NCBI RefSeq assembly: GCF_000014225.1
Contig: NC_008228.1
Span: forward strand, 1,364,001-1,428,000
DNA from: Paraglaciecola sp. T6c
GTDB lineage: Bacteria > Pseudomonadota > Gammaproteobacteria > Enterobacterales > Alteromonadaceae
Length of the DNA: 64,000 nucleotides
Reading direction: 5' to 3'
The notes beneath the pieces are model-generated. The model did not search any database and was not told the DNA's origin. It saw nothing but the letters and a program-made list of their open reading frames with translations. Positions 50,690 to 60,645 of this stretch are shown in pieces. Every line of letters starts with the position of its first letter. Within the stretch, counting starts at the first letter, position 1. The position numbers and the translations under genes are program-made.

Positions 50690-52183
50690 ATGAATGATGG
50701 AAGTATGCGTGCCCCTGAAGAACGTCATTCAGTAATAGGGATTATTGCGCTGCTAATTGTTGTCGCGTTTTGGGTGGTTACATTTTGGCAGGGGCTTGTC
50801 TCCGCAATTGATATTTGGATTATTTCCGATATTTTTAATCACTGTTTATTTGTTATTCCTGCCAGCATTTATTTTATTTATTGTAAAAAAGAGCAACTCT
50901 CGCTCTCAGCCATTAGACCAAATTACTGGGTTTTAATTTTATGCTTTGGTAGCTTAGGGCTATATGGGGTTGGGCTCTCAGGTGGTGTTCAGCTTTTCAT
51001 GCATATTGCTACATTTACCTTCTTACCCTTTAGCATTTGGTTTCTATTAGGAAACGAGCAAGCTAAAAGAATCTTATTTCCTTTATTCTTTATCGTCTTT
51101 TGTATTCCGGTAGGCGAGGAGTTAATTCCTACGCTGCAAGCTGTTACCGCAGACTTATCTGTCATGATGTTACAGTGGGTCAATGTGCCAATCTATCGAA
51201 GTGGCTTATACATAGAGATCCCTGAGGGCCGGTTTCTTGTGGCAGAAGCATGTTCAGGTATTAGCTTTTTCATCGCATCGGTCGTGATTGGTTCGTTGTA
51301 TGCCTATATGAATATGCAGTCGAGTGTTCGTAGATTTTCGTTCGTGTGTATATCCATTTTGTTCCCTATTATAGCCAATGCTATAAGGGTGTTTGGCATC
51401 ATTTTGACTGGCCATCTAACGAACATGGAGCATGCTGTCGGTGCGGATCACCTTATCTATGGATGGGTGTTTTTTAGTTTAGTAATCATATGCCTAATAG
51501 GGCTGGGCGAGTTAATAAGAGAAAAGTCTTCTGATCTAAAACCAGAAACACCACTTGCAATCCCTTTCGTATCCTCTAATCAAGTTTATATAAAGGCAAG
51601 TGTGACAATATCGGTTTCTATGTTGTTTTTCTTATTCTGGTACCAACTTATCCAAAGCCAATTAGTAGCAGGAACCTCACCTGAGCGTCTCAAAGCATTG
51701 CCTTTTACAAGTGCACAAGTAACTGCTAACTGGTCGCCTGAGTTTGTCGATTTTTATGACAAAAATACTTCTCGATTTGCGTTCGAAAACAAAGCGGTTG
51801 ACATGTATGCGGTTTGGTATCCTAAAGGACGAGGAGAATTGGTGAGTTTTGCTAATCGTATGTATTTGGAAGACTCTTGGACATTAGAGTCTGCTTATTC
51901 AGTCACGATAAATCCAGAGGACAAGATTAACGTTGAGCAAATAGTTAATGCTCGGGGTGTTCGCTTGCTTGGGTATTGGTATTTCGTTGATGGCGAGATA
52001 TTTTCAAATAAAAATCATGCAAAGTTATATGAAATTTATCAAATAATGTTAGGGCAACATTATGGAAGTGGTCTTGTTATGGTCTCAGCAGAAATTGAGT
52101 ACAGTACGTTAGACACTGATAAGGCATGGTTCAGTAGAATGATGAGCAGCAAGTTTAACGCTATCAATCAGATATTTCCGTAA
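50690..52183 (+). CDS. xrtA: Exosortase A (XrtA) fused to EpsI domain
   Basis: A 497-residue inner-membrane transpeptidase-like enzyme. Eight or so helices lie in residues 15-275; the catalytic triad candidates are Cys188 in AEACSGISFF, Arg233 in NAIRVFG and His254 in GADHLIYGW, all in family motifs. The C-terminal 190 residues form the EpsI part, an amphipathic periplasmic domain (DMYAVWYPKGRGELVSFANRMY). Exosortase A processes PEP-CTERM proteins at the cytoplasmic membrane in exopolysaccharide producers. Its gene sits between deacetylase and FkbM methyltransferase genes, as is usual. Confidence 0.94.
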   Translation: MNDGSMRAPEERHSVIGIIALLIVVAFWVVTFWQGLVSAIDIWIISDIFNHCLFVIPASIYFIYCKKEQLSLSAIRPNYWVLILCFGSLGLYGVGLSGGVQLFMHIATFTFLPFSIWFLLGNEQAKRILFPLFFIVFCIPVGEELIPTLQAVTADLSVMMLQWVNVPIYRSGLYIEIPEGRFLVAEACSGISFFIASVVIGSLYAYMNMQSSVRRFSFVCISILFPIIANAIRVFGIILTGHLTNMEHAVGADHLIYGWVFFSLVIICLIGLGELIREKSSDLKPETPLAIPFVSSNQVYIKASVTISVSMLFFLFWYQLIQSQLVAGTSPERLKALPFTSAQVTANWSPEFVDFYDKNTSRFAFENKAVDMYAVWYPKGRGELVSFANRMYLEDSWTLESAYSVTINPEDKINVEQIVNARGVRLLGYWYFVDGEIFSNKNHAKLYEIYQIMLGQHYGSGLVMVSAEIEYSTLDTDKAWFSRMMSSKFNAINQIFP

Positions 52184-52194
52184 CGACTAATAAT

Positions 52195-53094
52195 ATGCAA
52201 TCTTTCAATTTCGCTGAGCGGCACTTTAATCCTCTTGTTAATCGTTGCTTGGTTTGGGCGCAGACGCATGAATGGCGAGGAAAGCATCGCTTTTATCTAT
52301 GGATGAGTGCGCATTTTCCGCACAAACTGATCCGTTATAAAGTCAAAGAGCGTTTCTTTTCTGTCCCGTTAACCGAATTATGTTTTTGGTTGGAAGGTGG
52401 ACCTAATAATTACTACTTAGAAGAGTTTATACCCTTCTGCGATTTACTCAGTGACTTAGAAAAGCCTTTCACTCTTTTAGATTTAGGGGCAGATATCGGC
52501 ACAGTCTCGTCTTTAGTTGCATCTCGCTGTTCCAATTTAAGTAACATTATTGCATTTGAGCCAAATCCAAACTCTTTCACTGTACTAGAGCATAATTTTT
52601 CTCAATTTTCGCTCGATGTAATGGCACTAAATTCAGCGGTGTCTGACTTTGATGGAAAGGCTGATCTTGAAGCTGATATGAGCCGTGCTAACGACCATGA
52701 AGGCCAGATAATCAGAGCTGATTCGGGAGCTGTCGATGTTGTCAGTTTAGATAGTTGGTATAGATTGAATCCTCAGGTGAAATTATGTTCGCGTGTGGTC
52801 GTTAAAATTGATGTCGAAGGGCAAGAACAACAAGTACTGGCCGGTGCAGCTCAGTTATTAACCCATGTAGGTTCAGTCATTTTGTTGCTTGAAATTCACC
52901 CTGATGTGCTGGTTAAAACGAACATTACACCAGAAGAACTGTTTCGCCAAGCTGAAGCATTACGAGGGTTCGACTGGTATGTCCCTATTGTTTCTAAAGA
53001 TAAAAAAGTCGATAGAACGACAGCGTTTTTTAAGCAGTATGAAATGAAACAATACGATGTGATCGGTATTTCGATTCCAATTGAGCAACAGTAG
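52195..53094 (+). CDS. FkbM family SAM-dependent methyltransferase
   Basis: A 299-residue soluble methyltransferase. The SAM site is TLLDLGADIGTVSSLVASRC, followed by IIAFEPNPNSFTVLEHNF, and VVKIDVEGQEQQVLAGAAQ in the second half, which are FkbM signatures. It should O-methylate a sugar of the exopolysaccharide or its carrier-linked repeat. Eleven bases after xrtA, no clear ribosome binding site, so likely coupled. Confidence 0.88.
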   Translation: MQSFNFAERHFNPLVNRCLVWAQTHEWRGKHRFYLWMSAHFPHKLIRYKVKERFFSVPLTELCFWLEGGPNNYYLEEFIPFCDLLSDLEKPFTLLDLGADIGTVSSLVASRCSNLSNIIAFEPNPNSFTVLEHNFSQFSLDVMALNSAVSDFDGKADLEADMSRANDHEGQIIRADSGAVDVVSLDSWYRLNPQVKLCSRVVVKIDVEGQEQQVLAGAAQLLTHVGSVILLLEIHPDVLVKTNITPEELFRQAEALRGFDWYVPIVSKDKKVDRTTAFFKQYEMKQYDVIGISIPIEQQ

Positions 53095-53111
53095 ATAACA
53101 AAGGGAAATCT

Positions 53112-54128
53112 ATGTTTGGGGTGTATCGGTTTATATTAGCGGTTAATGTGGTGATATATCACGTGCTAGACGTCGCTTCTATTGGTCCGTACGCGGTGTA
53201 TAGTTTCTTTGTACTAAGCGGCTTCTTGATGACCATGATAATGAATGAGTCCTACGGTTATTCATTAGATGGTTTCAAACGCTATGCTTTGAACCGATTT
53301 CTTCGTCTTTATCCTGTCTACTGGTGCCTTTTATTATTAGGTATCTGCATAATATTACTGATTGGAAATGACGTCTCAGGCGTATTTCACACTAAAATGA
53401 TGTTACCTAATGACATTGCGAGTGCGATAGCAAATGTCACTATGATCTATCCTGCATTTGAGCCTGTCACCTACCCAGTGCGTATTTCTCCCGCTACTTG
53501 GGCTCTGAGTATTGAAATACTGTTCTATGTTTTGATTGGATTGGGCATATCCAGAACTCGTATGATTACTTCGATCTGGCTATTCGCTAGTATTTGTTGG
53601 GTTGGGGGAAATATGTTTCAGACAGGTTTATTTTCAACAGGATATGGAAATGTATTGCAGGCCGCCTTGCCGTTTTCATTAGGAGCTTGGGTCTATCATT
53701 ACCGAAAATGGGTCACCAGTGTAGTTCATAAAATCGGTGTGCCCATGATCGTATGTCTTTACATAGGCAATATTGCTATTGTGGTTCTATGTCAAGTTCT
53801 GATAACCGATAAAGCTTGGTTTGTAAGCCTTATAGGAAGCTGGGTAAATTTAGGGCTTAGCACCTTGATGACCGTGTTGTTGTTTGATCAAGGGGCTCGT
53901 TTTTTTAGTAGAACAGTTGATAGAGTACTTGGGGATTTATCATATCCCATTTATTTATTTCATTGGTCGGGAGCGGCCTTAGCTTCGTGGTTAATTACAG
54001 ATGATATGAGTAAAGGCGCTCTTGTATTTACGTTGGGGCTTTTTATAACCGTTGTTATATCCGTATTAGTCAATAAATACGTTAATGAGAATATTGAGAG
54101 GATAAGAGCCCATATAAGGCAAGGCTAG
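53112..54128 (+). CDS. Acyltransferase 3 family membrane protein
   Basis: A 338-residue polytopic (about ten helices) acyltransferase. The start GVYRFILAVNVVIYHVLD carries the family's conserved R and H; SFFVLSGFLMTMIMNES, NRFLRLYPVYW and SPATWALSIEILFYV follow. It is of OafA/ExoZ type and would add acetyl or succinyl groups to the polysaccharide at the inner membrane. AAGGGAAA upstream. Last gene of the plus-strand unit. Confidence 0.92.
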   Translation: MFGVYRFILAVNVVIYHVLDVASIGPYAVYSFFVLSGFLMTMIMNESYGYSLDGFKRYALNRFLRLYPVYWCLLLLGICIILLIGNDVSGVFHTKMMLPNDIASAIANVTMIYPAFEPVTYPVRISPATWALSIEILFYVLIGLGISRTRMITSIWLFASICWVGGNMFQTGLFSTGYGNVLQAALPFSLGAWVYHYRKWVTSVVHKIGVPMIVCLYIGNIAIVVLCQVLITDKAWFVSLIGSWVNLGLSTLMTVLLFDQGARFFSRTVDRVLGDLSYPIYLFHWSGAALASWLITDDMSKGALVFTLGLFITVVISVLVNKYVNENIERIRAHIRQG

Positions 54129-54163
54129 CTTCACTGAACTTTTCTCTTGTTCTATGTGACACG

Positions 54164-55297
54164 TTACTGATTTTCGGGCCAAAATAAAGCTTCGAACTGA
54201 GTGCGTTCTTCTTTGCTAAGCATTTCTTTTAAATTTTTGACCCTTGTGTTGTTTATCAGCATCCCTTGTGCCCCATTGCGCTTGCGCACAGGTTTGTTGG
54301 TAATATTGTCTGCTATCACAATATTTTTTGTATCAGTAAAGCGATATTCTATCGCGTTGGGGTAGTTATGACCGAGGTATATTCTATTATCTAAAATCTG
54401 AGTATCTGGTGATTGCTCTAGTGAAATTCCCACATCAGCGTTGGGATCCTTGTCATCATAGTGAATAATTAGGTTTTCAATAATGGCACCGCCGGACGCT
54501 GGTTTACCCTTGAGGCCGAAGCCGATCCCACGGTCGCAATTAATAATTGTATTGTTTTGTACTGTATTATTGCTTGCTCCATTCCAAAAATGGACAGCAA
54601 ACTCTGCGACCCGTTTATCTGGGCTGGCAATATCTTTAAAACGATTGTGTGCGACCATCCAGCCGCGCGAACCATGAGCATCGATCCCACCTATGTAATA
54701 GTTTGGCCCGATCCCTTTTGTGTAGGCAAATTCACAATTTTCGACCACACCGTAATCGCTGCTATTTTTTGATTTTCCCCCAGATGAAACCTTGATTAAT
54801 TGTTGATAACTGTCTTGTAGAATGCAATTTTTGAGGGTGGGGAAGTCAGCATCGCGTTCTCCAGAAATTTGGATAAGATGATTGCCGGCCTCAGCTAAGG
54901 TGATACCGTCGAGTGTAAAATATTTTGCGTGAACCGTGATGATATTCTCTACTTGACCTCGTCTACGCATACCTAGGCCTATTATTCGAGTATCCGCAGG
55001 GTTCAATTGATCGCCTATTAAACTGATGTGTGCGGCTGATATAAGTAGCGGTTTGTTCAGCTGATAAGTGCCTGGGGCGAGTAATATTTTGGTTTTTCCA
55101 TTCTTATTAGCCCGTTTCAACGCGTTGTACAAAGAGGAAATATCCGATACTTCGATGACAGATAACCCGGCTTCCACATGGCTGTTCTGGCTGAATGTAA
55201 CGGTTGAAATACTTAACATAAGCAAAAATAAGCAAAAACGATGTCTGATCTTATTCAACGTAAATTCTCCGGTACAGAAGCGAGTTATTGATGTCAT
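54164..55297 (-). CDS. Secreted right-handed parallel beta-helix protein
   Basis: A 377-residue protein with a signal peptide (FCLFLLMLSISTVTFS) and a right-handed beta-helix: TKILLAPGTYQLNKPLLISA, KYFTLDGITLAEAG, GVVENCEFAYTKG, NNTVQNNTIINCDRGIGFG, TQILDNRIYLGHN, KNIVIADNITNK. The fold and HFWNGASNN/RGIGFG loops resemble chondroitinase-B-like (PL6) lyases and epimerases. A polysaccharide lyase or epimerase acting on the locus product is plausible; catalytic residues are not certain. Starts the minus-strand unit that ends here. Confidence 0.8.
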   Translation of the reverse strand: MTSITRFCTGEFTLNKIRHRFCLFLLMLSISTVTFSQNSHVEAGLSVIEVSDISSLYNALKRANKNGKTKILLAPGTYQLNKPLLISAAHISLIGDQLNPADTRIIGLGMRRRGQVENIITVHAKYFTLDGITLAEAGNHLIQISGERDADFPTLKNCILQDSYQQLIKVSSGGKSKNSSDYGVVENCEFAYTKGIGPNYYIGGIDAHGSRGWMVAHNRFKDIASPDKRVAEFAVHFWNGASNNTVQNNTIINCDRGIGFGLKGKPASGGAIIENLIIHYDDKDPNADVGISLEQSPDTQILDNRIYLGHNYPNAIEYRFTDTKNIVIADNITNKPVRKRNGAQGMLINNTRVKNLKEMLSKEERTQFEALFWPENQ

Positions 55298-55325
55298 GGT
55301 AATAAACCTTTACATGTACTGTGCG

Positions 55326-55907
55326 TTAATTACGCATTTTAATTACTTTCGCAGGATTTCCAGCAACAATAGCAAAATCAGGCACATCTTCTATTACCAC
55401 TGAGCCTGCTGCGACGATGGCCTTGTTACCCACGTTTGCCATAACTAGCGCACCATTTCCAATCCAACAATCCTCTCCAATAGAAATCTTGGTAAAGGCG
55501 CCTCCTTGAGTTTTTATGGGACGTGATAGGTCATCAAAGTTATGCTGGCCTTTACCGCTTAATACGTGCACAGCACTGCCTATCAAGGTATCCACTCCGA
55601 TTTTGCAGGTTCCGATATTAGACTGTGGTCCAATATAAACACCAGAGCCTATCTCGATGTTTGATTGTGAAAATAATGCAGAAAACGAAAATACGACATC
55701 ATGACCGCAATTTTCGAGGGATAATTTATAAAAGGCGAGTCGTATTTGGTTGCCAAAGAAACCGGGTAAAAGACTAAAAAAGTGCGAGTAACTTGAAAAC
55801 ACACGGTCATTATTCATGATAGTGCAAGTCAATCGATAGCATAGATATATAGGGGTAACTAGAAGTTTGCAAACTATACCGGCTACCCATTTCAAGAATA
55901 TTTTCAT
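55326..55907 (-). CDS. Hexapeptide-repeat acetyltransferase (WcaF-like)
   Basis: A 193-residue left-handed beta-helix acyltransferase. Hexapeptide turns run from [21 protein letters not shown] through [20 protein letters not shown] to [28 protein letters not shown]. The His in GKGQHNFDD is the likely catalytic base. It acetylates a sugar hydroxyl during repeat-unit synthesis, as in colanic acid WcaF. It overlaps the upstream glycosyltransferase stop by four bases. Confidence 0.88.
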   Translation of the reverse strand: MKIFLKWVAGIVCKLLVTPIYLCYRLTCTIMNNDRVFSSYSHFFSLLPGFFGNQIRLAFYKLSLENCGHDVVFSFSALFSQSNIEIGSGVYIGPQSNIGTCKIGVDTLIGSAVHVLSGKGQHNFDDLSRPIKTQGGAFTKISIGEDCWIGNGALVMANVGNKAIVAAGSVVIEDVPDFAIVAGNPAKVIKMRN

Positions 55908-57145
55908 TTATTAGTTTGACTCGTCGAAATGAGCTCAGTCTGATTTATTAAAAGTTTATTTTCAAATGGGGCTAATATACTTTCCCAAGTATAGTGTTGT
56001 TGAATTAACTGCAGCGCATTTTCGGCAATGCGCGCGTAACGTTCAGGAGATTGAAATAATTTTTCGAGCTGTAGAATAAAATCACTACTTGTTTCCGCCA
56101 GTAGAATATCTTTGTTCTCAGTGCAACGTATACCCTCAGCCCCCATAGGAGTAGATATAACAGGTAGACCACAGGCGAAAGCTTGTAATACCTTATTTTG
56201 CACTCCCCGTGCTATTCTAAAAGGCGCGACGAACACATTTGCTCTGTTGAAATACGGTTTAATATCGTCCACGAACCCTGTTACGGTTATCCCTCTCATA
56301 TTTCCCAATGCTATTATTTTTTCGGTTGGATCCATACCGGCAACGACAAATTCAGCACTGGGCCAAATCTGCACAATATCTTTCCAAACATTTTCCACGA
56401 ACCAAAGGACAGCATCTACATTAGGAGAATAATTCATTACACCAGTGAACAATAATATCGGGCTTTCGCGAAAACGAGGAACATCAGGGGGGCAAAATCC
56501 AACTGTATCAATACCATTTTCAATTGCGCAAATATCTCCCAGGTCTGGTGCTCCTTGCTTAAATAATGCGACTTCAGTTTCCGTAATAAAAAAGCATGTA
56601 TTGAAGTGAGATGCAACTTGGACCTCCAATGCTGAAATTAGGTTTTTTTCGCGAGAGTACAACAGTTTCATTGGTAGAGATGAGCGCTGAGCATATTGGC
56701 GCCATTTATCAGAATCTAAATCCATAAAATCCATGAAAAGTCTTAATTCTCTATCCTTAATCACTTTGGCTTGGCTATTAAAAATATACTCAGCCATGCT
56801 CGATGCTGTGCACACTAAGGCACTAAAGTCGTGTTCGTCCAGCAGTTGATCTAAGCCTTTTTGTAGCTCTGCACTGGAAAAATTAGCGACGCTCAACGCC
56901 TTTCCTTGCACGAACCCCGACATAAGGCGAAGAAGCTTTGGTGGGAGCCTGAAGCTGTGAACGTTAACGCCGTATTGAGATTTTAACTCGGTGAAGTAGG
57001 GTAACTCGTCGCATTGTTCATAGGGAGAAATCACAGTTACTTCATGACCCTTTTGGAGCAAATACTCAATTTGATGAAAGGTCCTAATTTTCTCGCCTTT
57101 GTTTGGTGGAAAAGGTACGCGATGGGACAAATATAGTATTTTCAA
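55904..57145 (-). CDS. XrtA-associated glycosyltransferase family 1 (TIGR03087-like)
   Basis: A 413-residue GT-B glycosyltransferase. The N-terminus [20 protein letters not shown] and the [28 protein letters not shown] and [27 protein letters not shown] segments match the group found with exosortase A. The last carries the nucleotide-sugar-binding region. It adds one sugar of the repeat. Upstream lies a 390-base gene-poor stretch that must contain this unit's promoter. Confidence 0.9.
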   Translation of the reverse strand: MKILYLSHRVPFPPNKGEKIRTFHQIEYLLQKGHEVTVISPYEQCDELPYFTELKSQYGVNVHSFRLPPKLLRLMSGFVQGKALSVANFSSAELQKGLDQLLDEHDFSALVCTASSMAEYIFNSQAKVIKDRELRLFMDFMDLDSDKWRQYAQRSSLPMKLLYSREKNLISALEVQVASHFNTCFFITETEVALFKQGAPDLGDICAIENGIDTVGFCPPDVPRFRESPILLFTGVMNYSPNVDAVLWFVENVWKDIVQIWPSAEFVVAGMDPTEKIIALGNMRGITVTGFVDDIKPYFNRANVFVAPFRIARGVQNKVLQAFACGLPVISTPMGAEGIRCTENKDILLAETSSDFILQLEKLFQSPERYARIAENALQLIQQHYTWESILAPFENKLLINQTELISTSQTNK

Positions 57146-57532
57146 AATAGAGTTCCGAATAGTAAAATGGCGGAAAAACAGTAGATTAGACGTATACTAA
57201 CCGGAGTGTTCAGCATATAAAAGTACAATTAAAGTTTGCAAAACTCGCTTAAATTTGCGTTTTTTTAATAATTGCGAAAAAAATTTAATCTATTGACTAA
57301 GCAGAGAACAAGATCGTTTTTAGAGTAACAACTGTTTCTGGTATTACCTTATCGAACCACTTAAGATGGCAATGTGAAGGGCAAGTTATTTGATTTCGTA
57401 CTGAGTTCAATTTAATGAGCCTATGTAGATAATTGCCGTTTAGCAAAATGTTATAAACCAGTAGAAAGTAGTACTTAGAGCTTTCAAAGGATTCCAAGTA
57501 GATAAACTACTCTGATAAGGATTAAAGGAAAA
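57146..57532. other. Gene-poor divergent region between two glycosyltransferase units
   Basis: About 390 A/T-rich bases. A 66-residue minus-strand frame lies here (57297-57497), but it shows no ribosome binding site and no recognisable domain. The region should hold divergent promoters for the glycosyltransferases on both sides; no clear sites are seen. Confidence 0.5.
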
Positions 57533-58459
57533 ATGATCGATTTTTCTGTCGCAATACACTCATACAATAGAGAAGAATATATTGTTGAAACAGTTGAAAG
57601 CGTTTTAAATCAAACATTAGCACCGAAAGAAGTCATCGTGATAGACGATGGTTCATCTGACAATACAGAGGCTGTACTAGAACCATATTTAGATCGGATT
57701 GTGTATAAAAAAATAGCGAATGTAGGATGCGGTACATCGCGTAAAGTAGCGGTTGAGTGCTGTCAGAATAAGTGGATTGCATGCAATGACGACGATGATA
57801 TTTGGTTACCAACGCATTTAGAATCGTTATCAAATACGATTAAGTCATTTCCGAAAGTAGAATACGTTTTTTCCAATCACACGCAATTTGATGACAGAGC
57901 AATAGCAAATTACGATCATTTTTCTACAGCGCCCTCTGGATGGTGGGAAAGTGTTTCCGCAAGTGTTGATATGGATAAGATATTGCTAGCGGAAGATGCA
58001 TTTTTAGACTTTCTAACATTTAACCCTTCTTTCCCATCGACTTGGGCGTTTACTAAACAAGCCTATATCAAGGCTGGAGGAATAGATGATAAATACAGTC
58101 GAATGAATTCAGAGGATTCTGATTTTACAAGGCGTATATTACTTGTAGCGCAAGGAGCATGCACAAATCAGAAGACGGTTAAATTGCGTCGTCACGGAAA
58201 AAACATGTCTGATGATTTTGTTGCTAACTTGAAAGGCAAGGCTCTGATTCTTGAGGATATAGTGGCAAAAGGCATTGTACCCGATAGGTATCTATCGCGG
58301 ACAGTTGCAGCTATTAACAAATCTAAAATCCAAGCATTCAGACACCTCTATTGGCAAGGACAGTATCGAGAGTCTGTTAGCTATGCCAAGGAAAGCAATA
58401 CCAAACTTTCAATCAAAGATAGACTCAGAATGATGAATGCGCGGTTTCAGAAGTCTTAG
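57533..58459 (+). CDS. Glycosyltransferase family 2
   Basis: A 308-residue GT-A glycosyltransferase. SVAIHSYNREEYIVETVESVLNQTLAPKEVIVIDDGSSD is the family N-terminus, shown here in parts: SYNREEYI, then VESVLNQ, then IDDGSSDNTE. WIACNDDDDIWLP is the metal-binding DxD region, and MNSEDSDFTRR the acceptor ED motif. It should add a sugar to the repeat unit in the cytosol. AAAGGA upstream of ATG 57533. Separate from the sulfotransferase by 130 bases. Confidence 0.9.
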   Translation: MIDFSVAIHSYNREEYIVETVESVLNQTLAPKEVIVIDDGSSDNTEAVLEPYLDRIVYKKIANVGCGTSRKVAVECCQNKWIACNDDDDIWLPTHLESLSNTIKSFPKVEYVFSNHTQFDDRAIANYDHFSTAPSGWWESVSASVDMDKILLAEDAFLDFLTFNPSFPSTWAFTKQAYIKAGGIDDKYSRMNSEDSDFTRRILLVAQGACTNQKTVKLRRHGKNMSDDFVANLKGKALILEDIVAKGIVPDRYLSRTVAAINKSKIQAFRHLYWQGQYRESVSYAKESNTKLSIKDRLRMMNARFQKS

Positions 58460-58591
58460 AGAGAAAGAAATTAACCTAGCGACATATTGTTCAAAATACA
58501 AAATGGCATTCTTAGGGGCCAGCGCAAAATTAGTTTAACATTTCGCTTCAGGTATATATGAAGTCGTTCACAGACCCAAAGAGAAGGATTA

Positions 58592-59407
58592 ATGAATTTA
58601 AAGGTTCGAGACTTACCTAATTTTATCTGTATAGGCTCACAGCGCGCAGGTACAACGTGGCTACATAACTGTTTGGATGAGCACCCTGAGGTATTTGTAC
58701 CTGCAGAGAAAGAGCTGCACTTCTTTGACCGCTTCTACGATACTGGACTAGCGAGCTATACAGAGCGATTCATGCTAACACAACGTGGATCGGCCAAAAC
58801 TTGGGGAGAATTAACACCCAATTATTATCAAGAACCTCAAGCTCTTGAGCGTATAAAACGAGACATTCCGGACGTAAAAATTATTTATATCCTTCGGCAG
58901 CCGGCGGAACGCGCATTTTCTCAGTACCAACTTTATTCACAAGGTCAGTTTTCTGGAATGAGCTTCGAAGAAGTGATCGCAAATAAAGAGTTTGTTACGG
59001 ATTTGAGTATGCAGGGCAAGCATTTACAACGGTTATATTCATTGTTCGATAGCTCCCAGGTGCTAGTTTTGTTCTATGATGAGCTATCTCAGTCACCTGA
59101 GACTTTCCTAAAAAAAGTTTTTGCGTTCTTACAAGTAGATCCTGATTTTATGCCAAGCACCTTGAATAAACGGATCAATCGAGTTGTGTTGCCTGATCTG
59201 CAAGCGCGATTAGCCAAATGGAAGCTGACTTGGGTGATCGAATTAGTTAAAGCATCGCCAATAGCCGAGTGGGTGAAAGAAGTTGCACACAAAAAGTCAG
59301 ATAAGCTAGGAAAATCTGCTTTTCCTAATGCTCTGAGTGGTCGATTCGATGAAGATATAAAACTAATAGAACAGATACTAGACATAGACTTAAATCATTG
59401 GCGTTAG
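58592..59407 (+). CDS. Sulfotransferase (PAPS-dependent)
   Basis: A 271-residue soluble sulfotransferase. FICIGSQRAGTTWLHNCL is the 5'-phosphosulfate (P-loop-like) site, EKELHFFDRF the catalytic region, and IIYILRQPAERAFSQYQLY the 3'-phosphate site with its Arg/Ser. It transfers sulfate from PAPS, most likely to a hydroxyl of the polysaccharide, so the product may be sulfated as in many marine polymers. AAGGA upstream. Followed by the unrecognised secreted gene in the same direction. Confidence 0.9.
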   Translation: MNLKVRDLPNFICIGSQRAGTTWLHNCLDEHPEVFVPAEKELHFFDRFYDTGLASYTERFMLTQRGSAKTWGELTPNYYQEPQALERIKRDIPDVKIIYILRQPAERAFSQYQLYSQGQFSGMSFEEVIANKEFVTDLSMQGKHLQRLYSLFDSSQVLVLFYDELSQSPETFLKKVFAFLQVDPDFMPSTLNKRINRVVLPDLQARLAKWKLTWVIELVKASPIAEWVKEVAHKKSDKLGKSAFPNALSGRFDEDIKLIEQILDIDLNHWR

Positions 59408-59439
59408 CTTGTTAACTTTCAATATACAAGGAGCTAGAG

Positions 59440-60645
59440 ATGAATTTTAAACGGGACACCTTCGATGTAATATTTATATTGATAGCACTACTTTGCTCTG
59501 TCCCTAAAAGCGCGGGACAGGGATTAACTTGGGAAAACGTCGAATATTTAGGCGGGTTCACGCTGCCGCACGTACCTAATGACCCTATATCGAACTTCAG
59601 TTATGCCGCTGGCGCATTTGCTATAAGTGATGACGGTAATTCAGTTTTCATTGTGGGTCATACACGTGACCAAGCTATTGCAGAATTAAACATTCCTGAA
59701 TTTACTGGTCGAAGTAGTATTCAAAATATGCAAAGAGCTTCATTTAAACAGGGGTTTAGCAAGCTATTTGCGAAGGTAGTAGATAGGAATAATCAGAAGA
59801 TTAATCGCATTACGGGTATGAAAATCATTGAGGGGCAGTTGTTTGTGAATGTGATGACCTACTACGATGGTGGCTCAGATAACACTCACACTACCTTAAT
59901 AATTAGAACACCGGATAATTTAAAGGCATCGAAAGTAGCAGGCTTTTTTGAAACAAGGGGGGCTGCCCACACTACAGGTTGGATTTCACCCGTTCCGAAA
60001 CAGTATCAAATGGCACTTAAAAGTGAATATCTAGTAGGGAATGCTAGTAATTTTCCTATCACTAGCCGCAGTAGTGTTGGCCCTTCTCTATTTACCTTTA
60101 ATCCTTTTGGTGTGCTTGATAAACGTATTAACAATGGAATGATTGTCACTGAAACAATATTGAATTTTTCTTTAAAGCATCCGATGCATGCAGATTTGTA
60201 TAATGAGAAAAAGAGTAATGATATTTGGACAATTACCTCTAAAGCCTTTGTGGGTTTTATATCCCAAACGGAAGAATATATCGTTGTTGGCTCATCAGCA
60301 GGCCATAAAAGGGGGTTAGGCTACAAAATAAAGCAACTAAATGGACGACTATGCGGAGGGCCATGTCCGCTCGATCCAAAAGACGAGTATAATTATTTTT
60401 GGATATGGGAAATGGACCGTCTCATTACGCCAGACGATGCAATTTCTTCAAGTCACAATATTCAACCTAGCCGCTATGGAAAGCTGACACTACCCCATCT
60501 CAATGGACTGGTAATAGGTGGGTATTTTGATGCAGAACGTAATAGGCTTTATTTACTAGAATCAAATGCTGATCGCAGAAGCAAATACGTAACACTGCCA
60601 GTGATGAGAATATATCAACTTCCTCCTTTGCAATCTGCTAAGTAA
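59440..60645 (+). CDS. Unrecognised secreted protein of 401 residues in the exopolysaccharide locus
   Basis: I do not recognise a family. It has a signal-like N-terminus (FDVIFILIALLCSVPKSAG), then a globular body with a WENVEYLGGFTLP start, GNSVFIVGHTRDQA, TGMKIIEGQLFVNVMTYYDG and GYFDAERNRLYLLES. Repeated beta-strand-like units with FxxG/VxG turns suggest a beta-propeller or similar sheet structure. Two Cys in NGRLCGGPCPLDP may form a disulfide. GGAG supports ATG 59440. It ends overlapping the convergent small Tat gene by eight bases. A role in polysaccharide modification or recognition is inferred from place only. Confidence 0.75.
   Translation: MNFKRDTFDVIFILIALLCSVPKSAGQGLTWENVEYLGGFTLPHVPNDPISNFSYAAGAFAISDDGNSVFIVGHTRDQAIAELNIPEFTGRSSIQNMQRASFKQGFSKLFAKVVDRNNQKINRITGMKIIEGQLFVNVMTYYDGGSDNTHTTLIIRTPDNLKASKVAGFFETRGAAHTTGWISPVPKQYQMALKSEYLVGNASNFPITSRSSVGPSLFTFNPFGVLDKRINNGMIVTETILNFSLKHPMHADLYNEKKSNDIWTITSKAFVGFISQTEEYIVVGSSAGHKRGLGYKIKQLNGRLCGGPCPLDPKDEYNYFWIWEMDRLITPDDAISSSHNIQPSRYGKLTLPHLNGLVIGGYFDAERNRLYLLESNADRRSKYVTLPVMRIYQLPPLQSAK

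Noticed and set aside
57297-57497. 66-residue minus-strand frame between two glycosyltransferase genes
   Set aside because: No ribosome binding site or recognisable domain; it lies in an A/T-rich promoter region.
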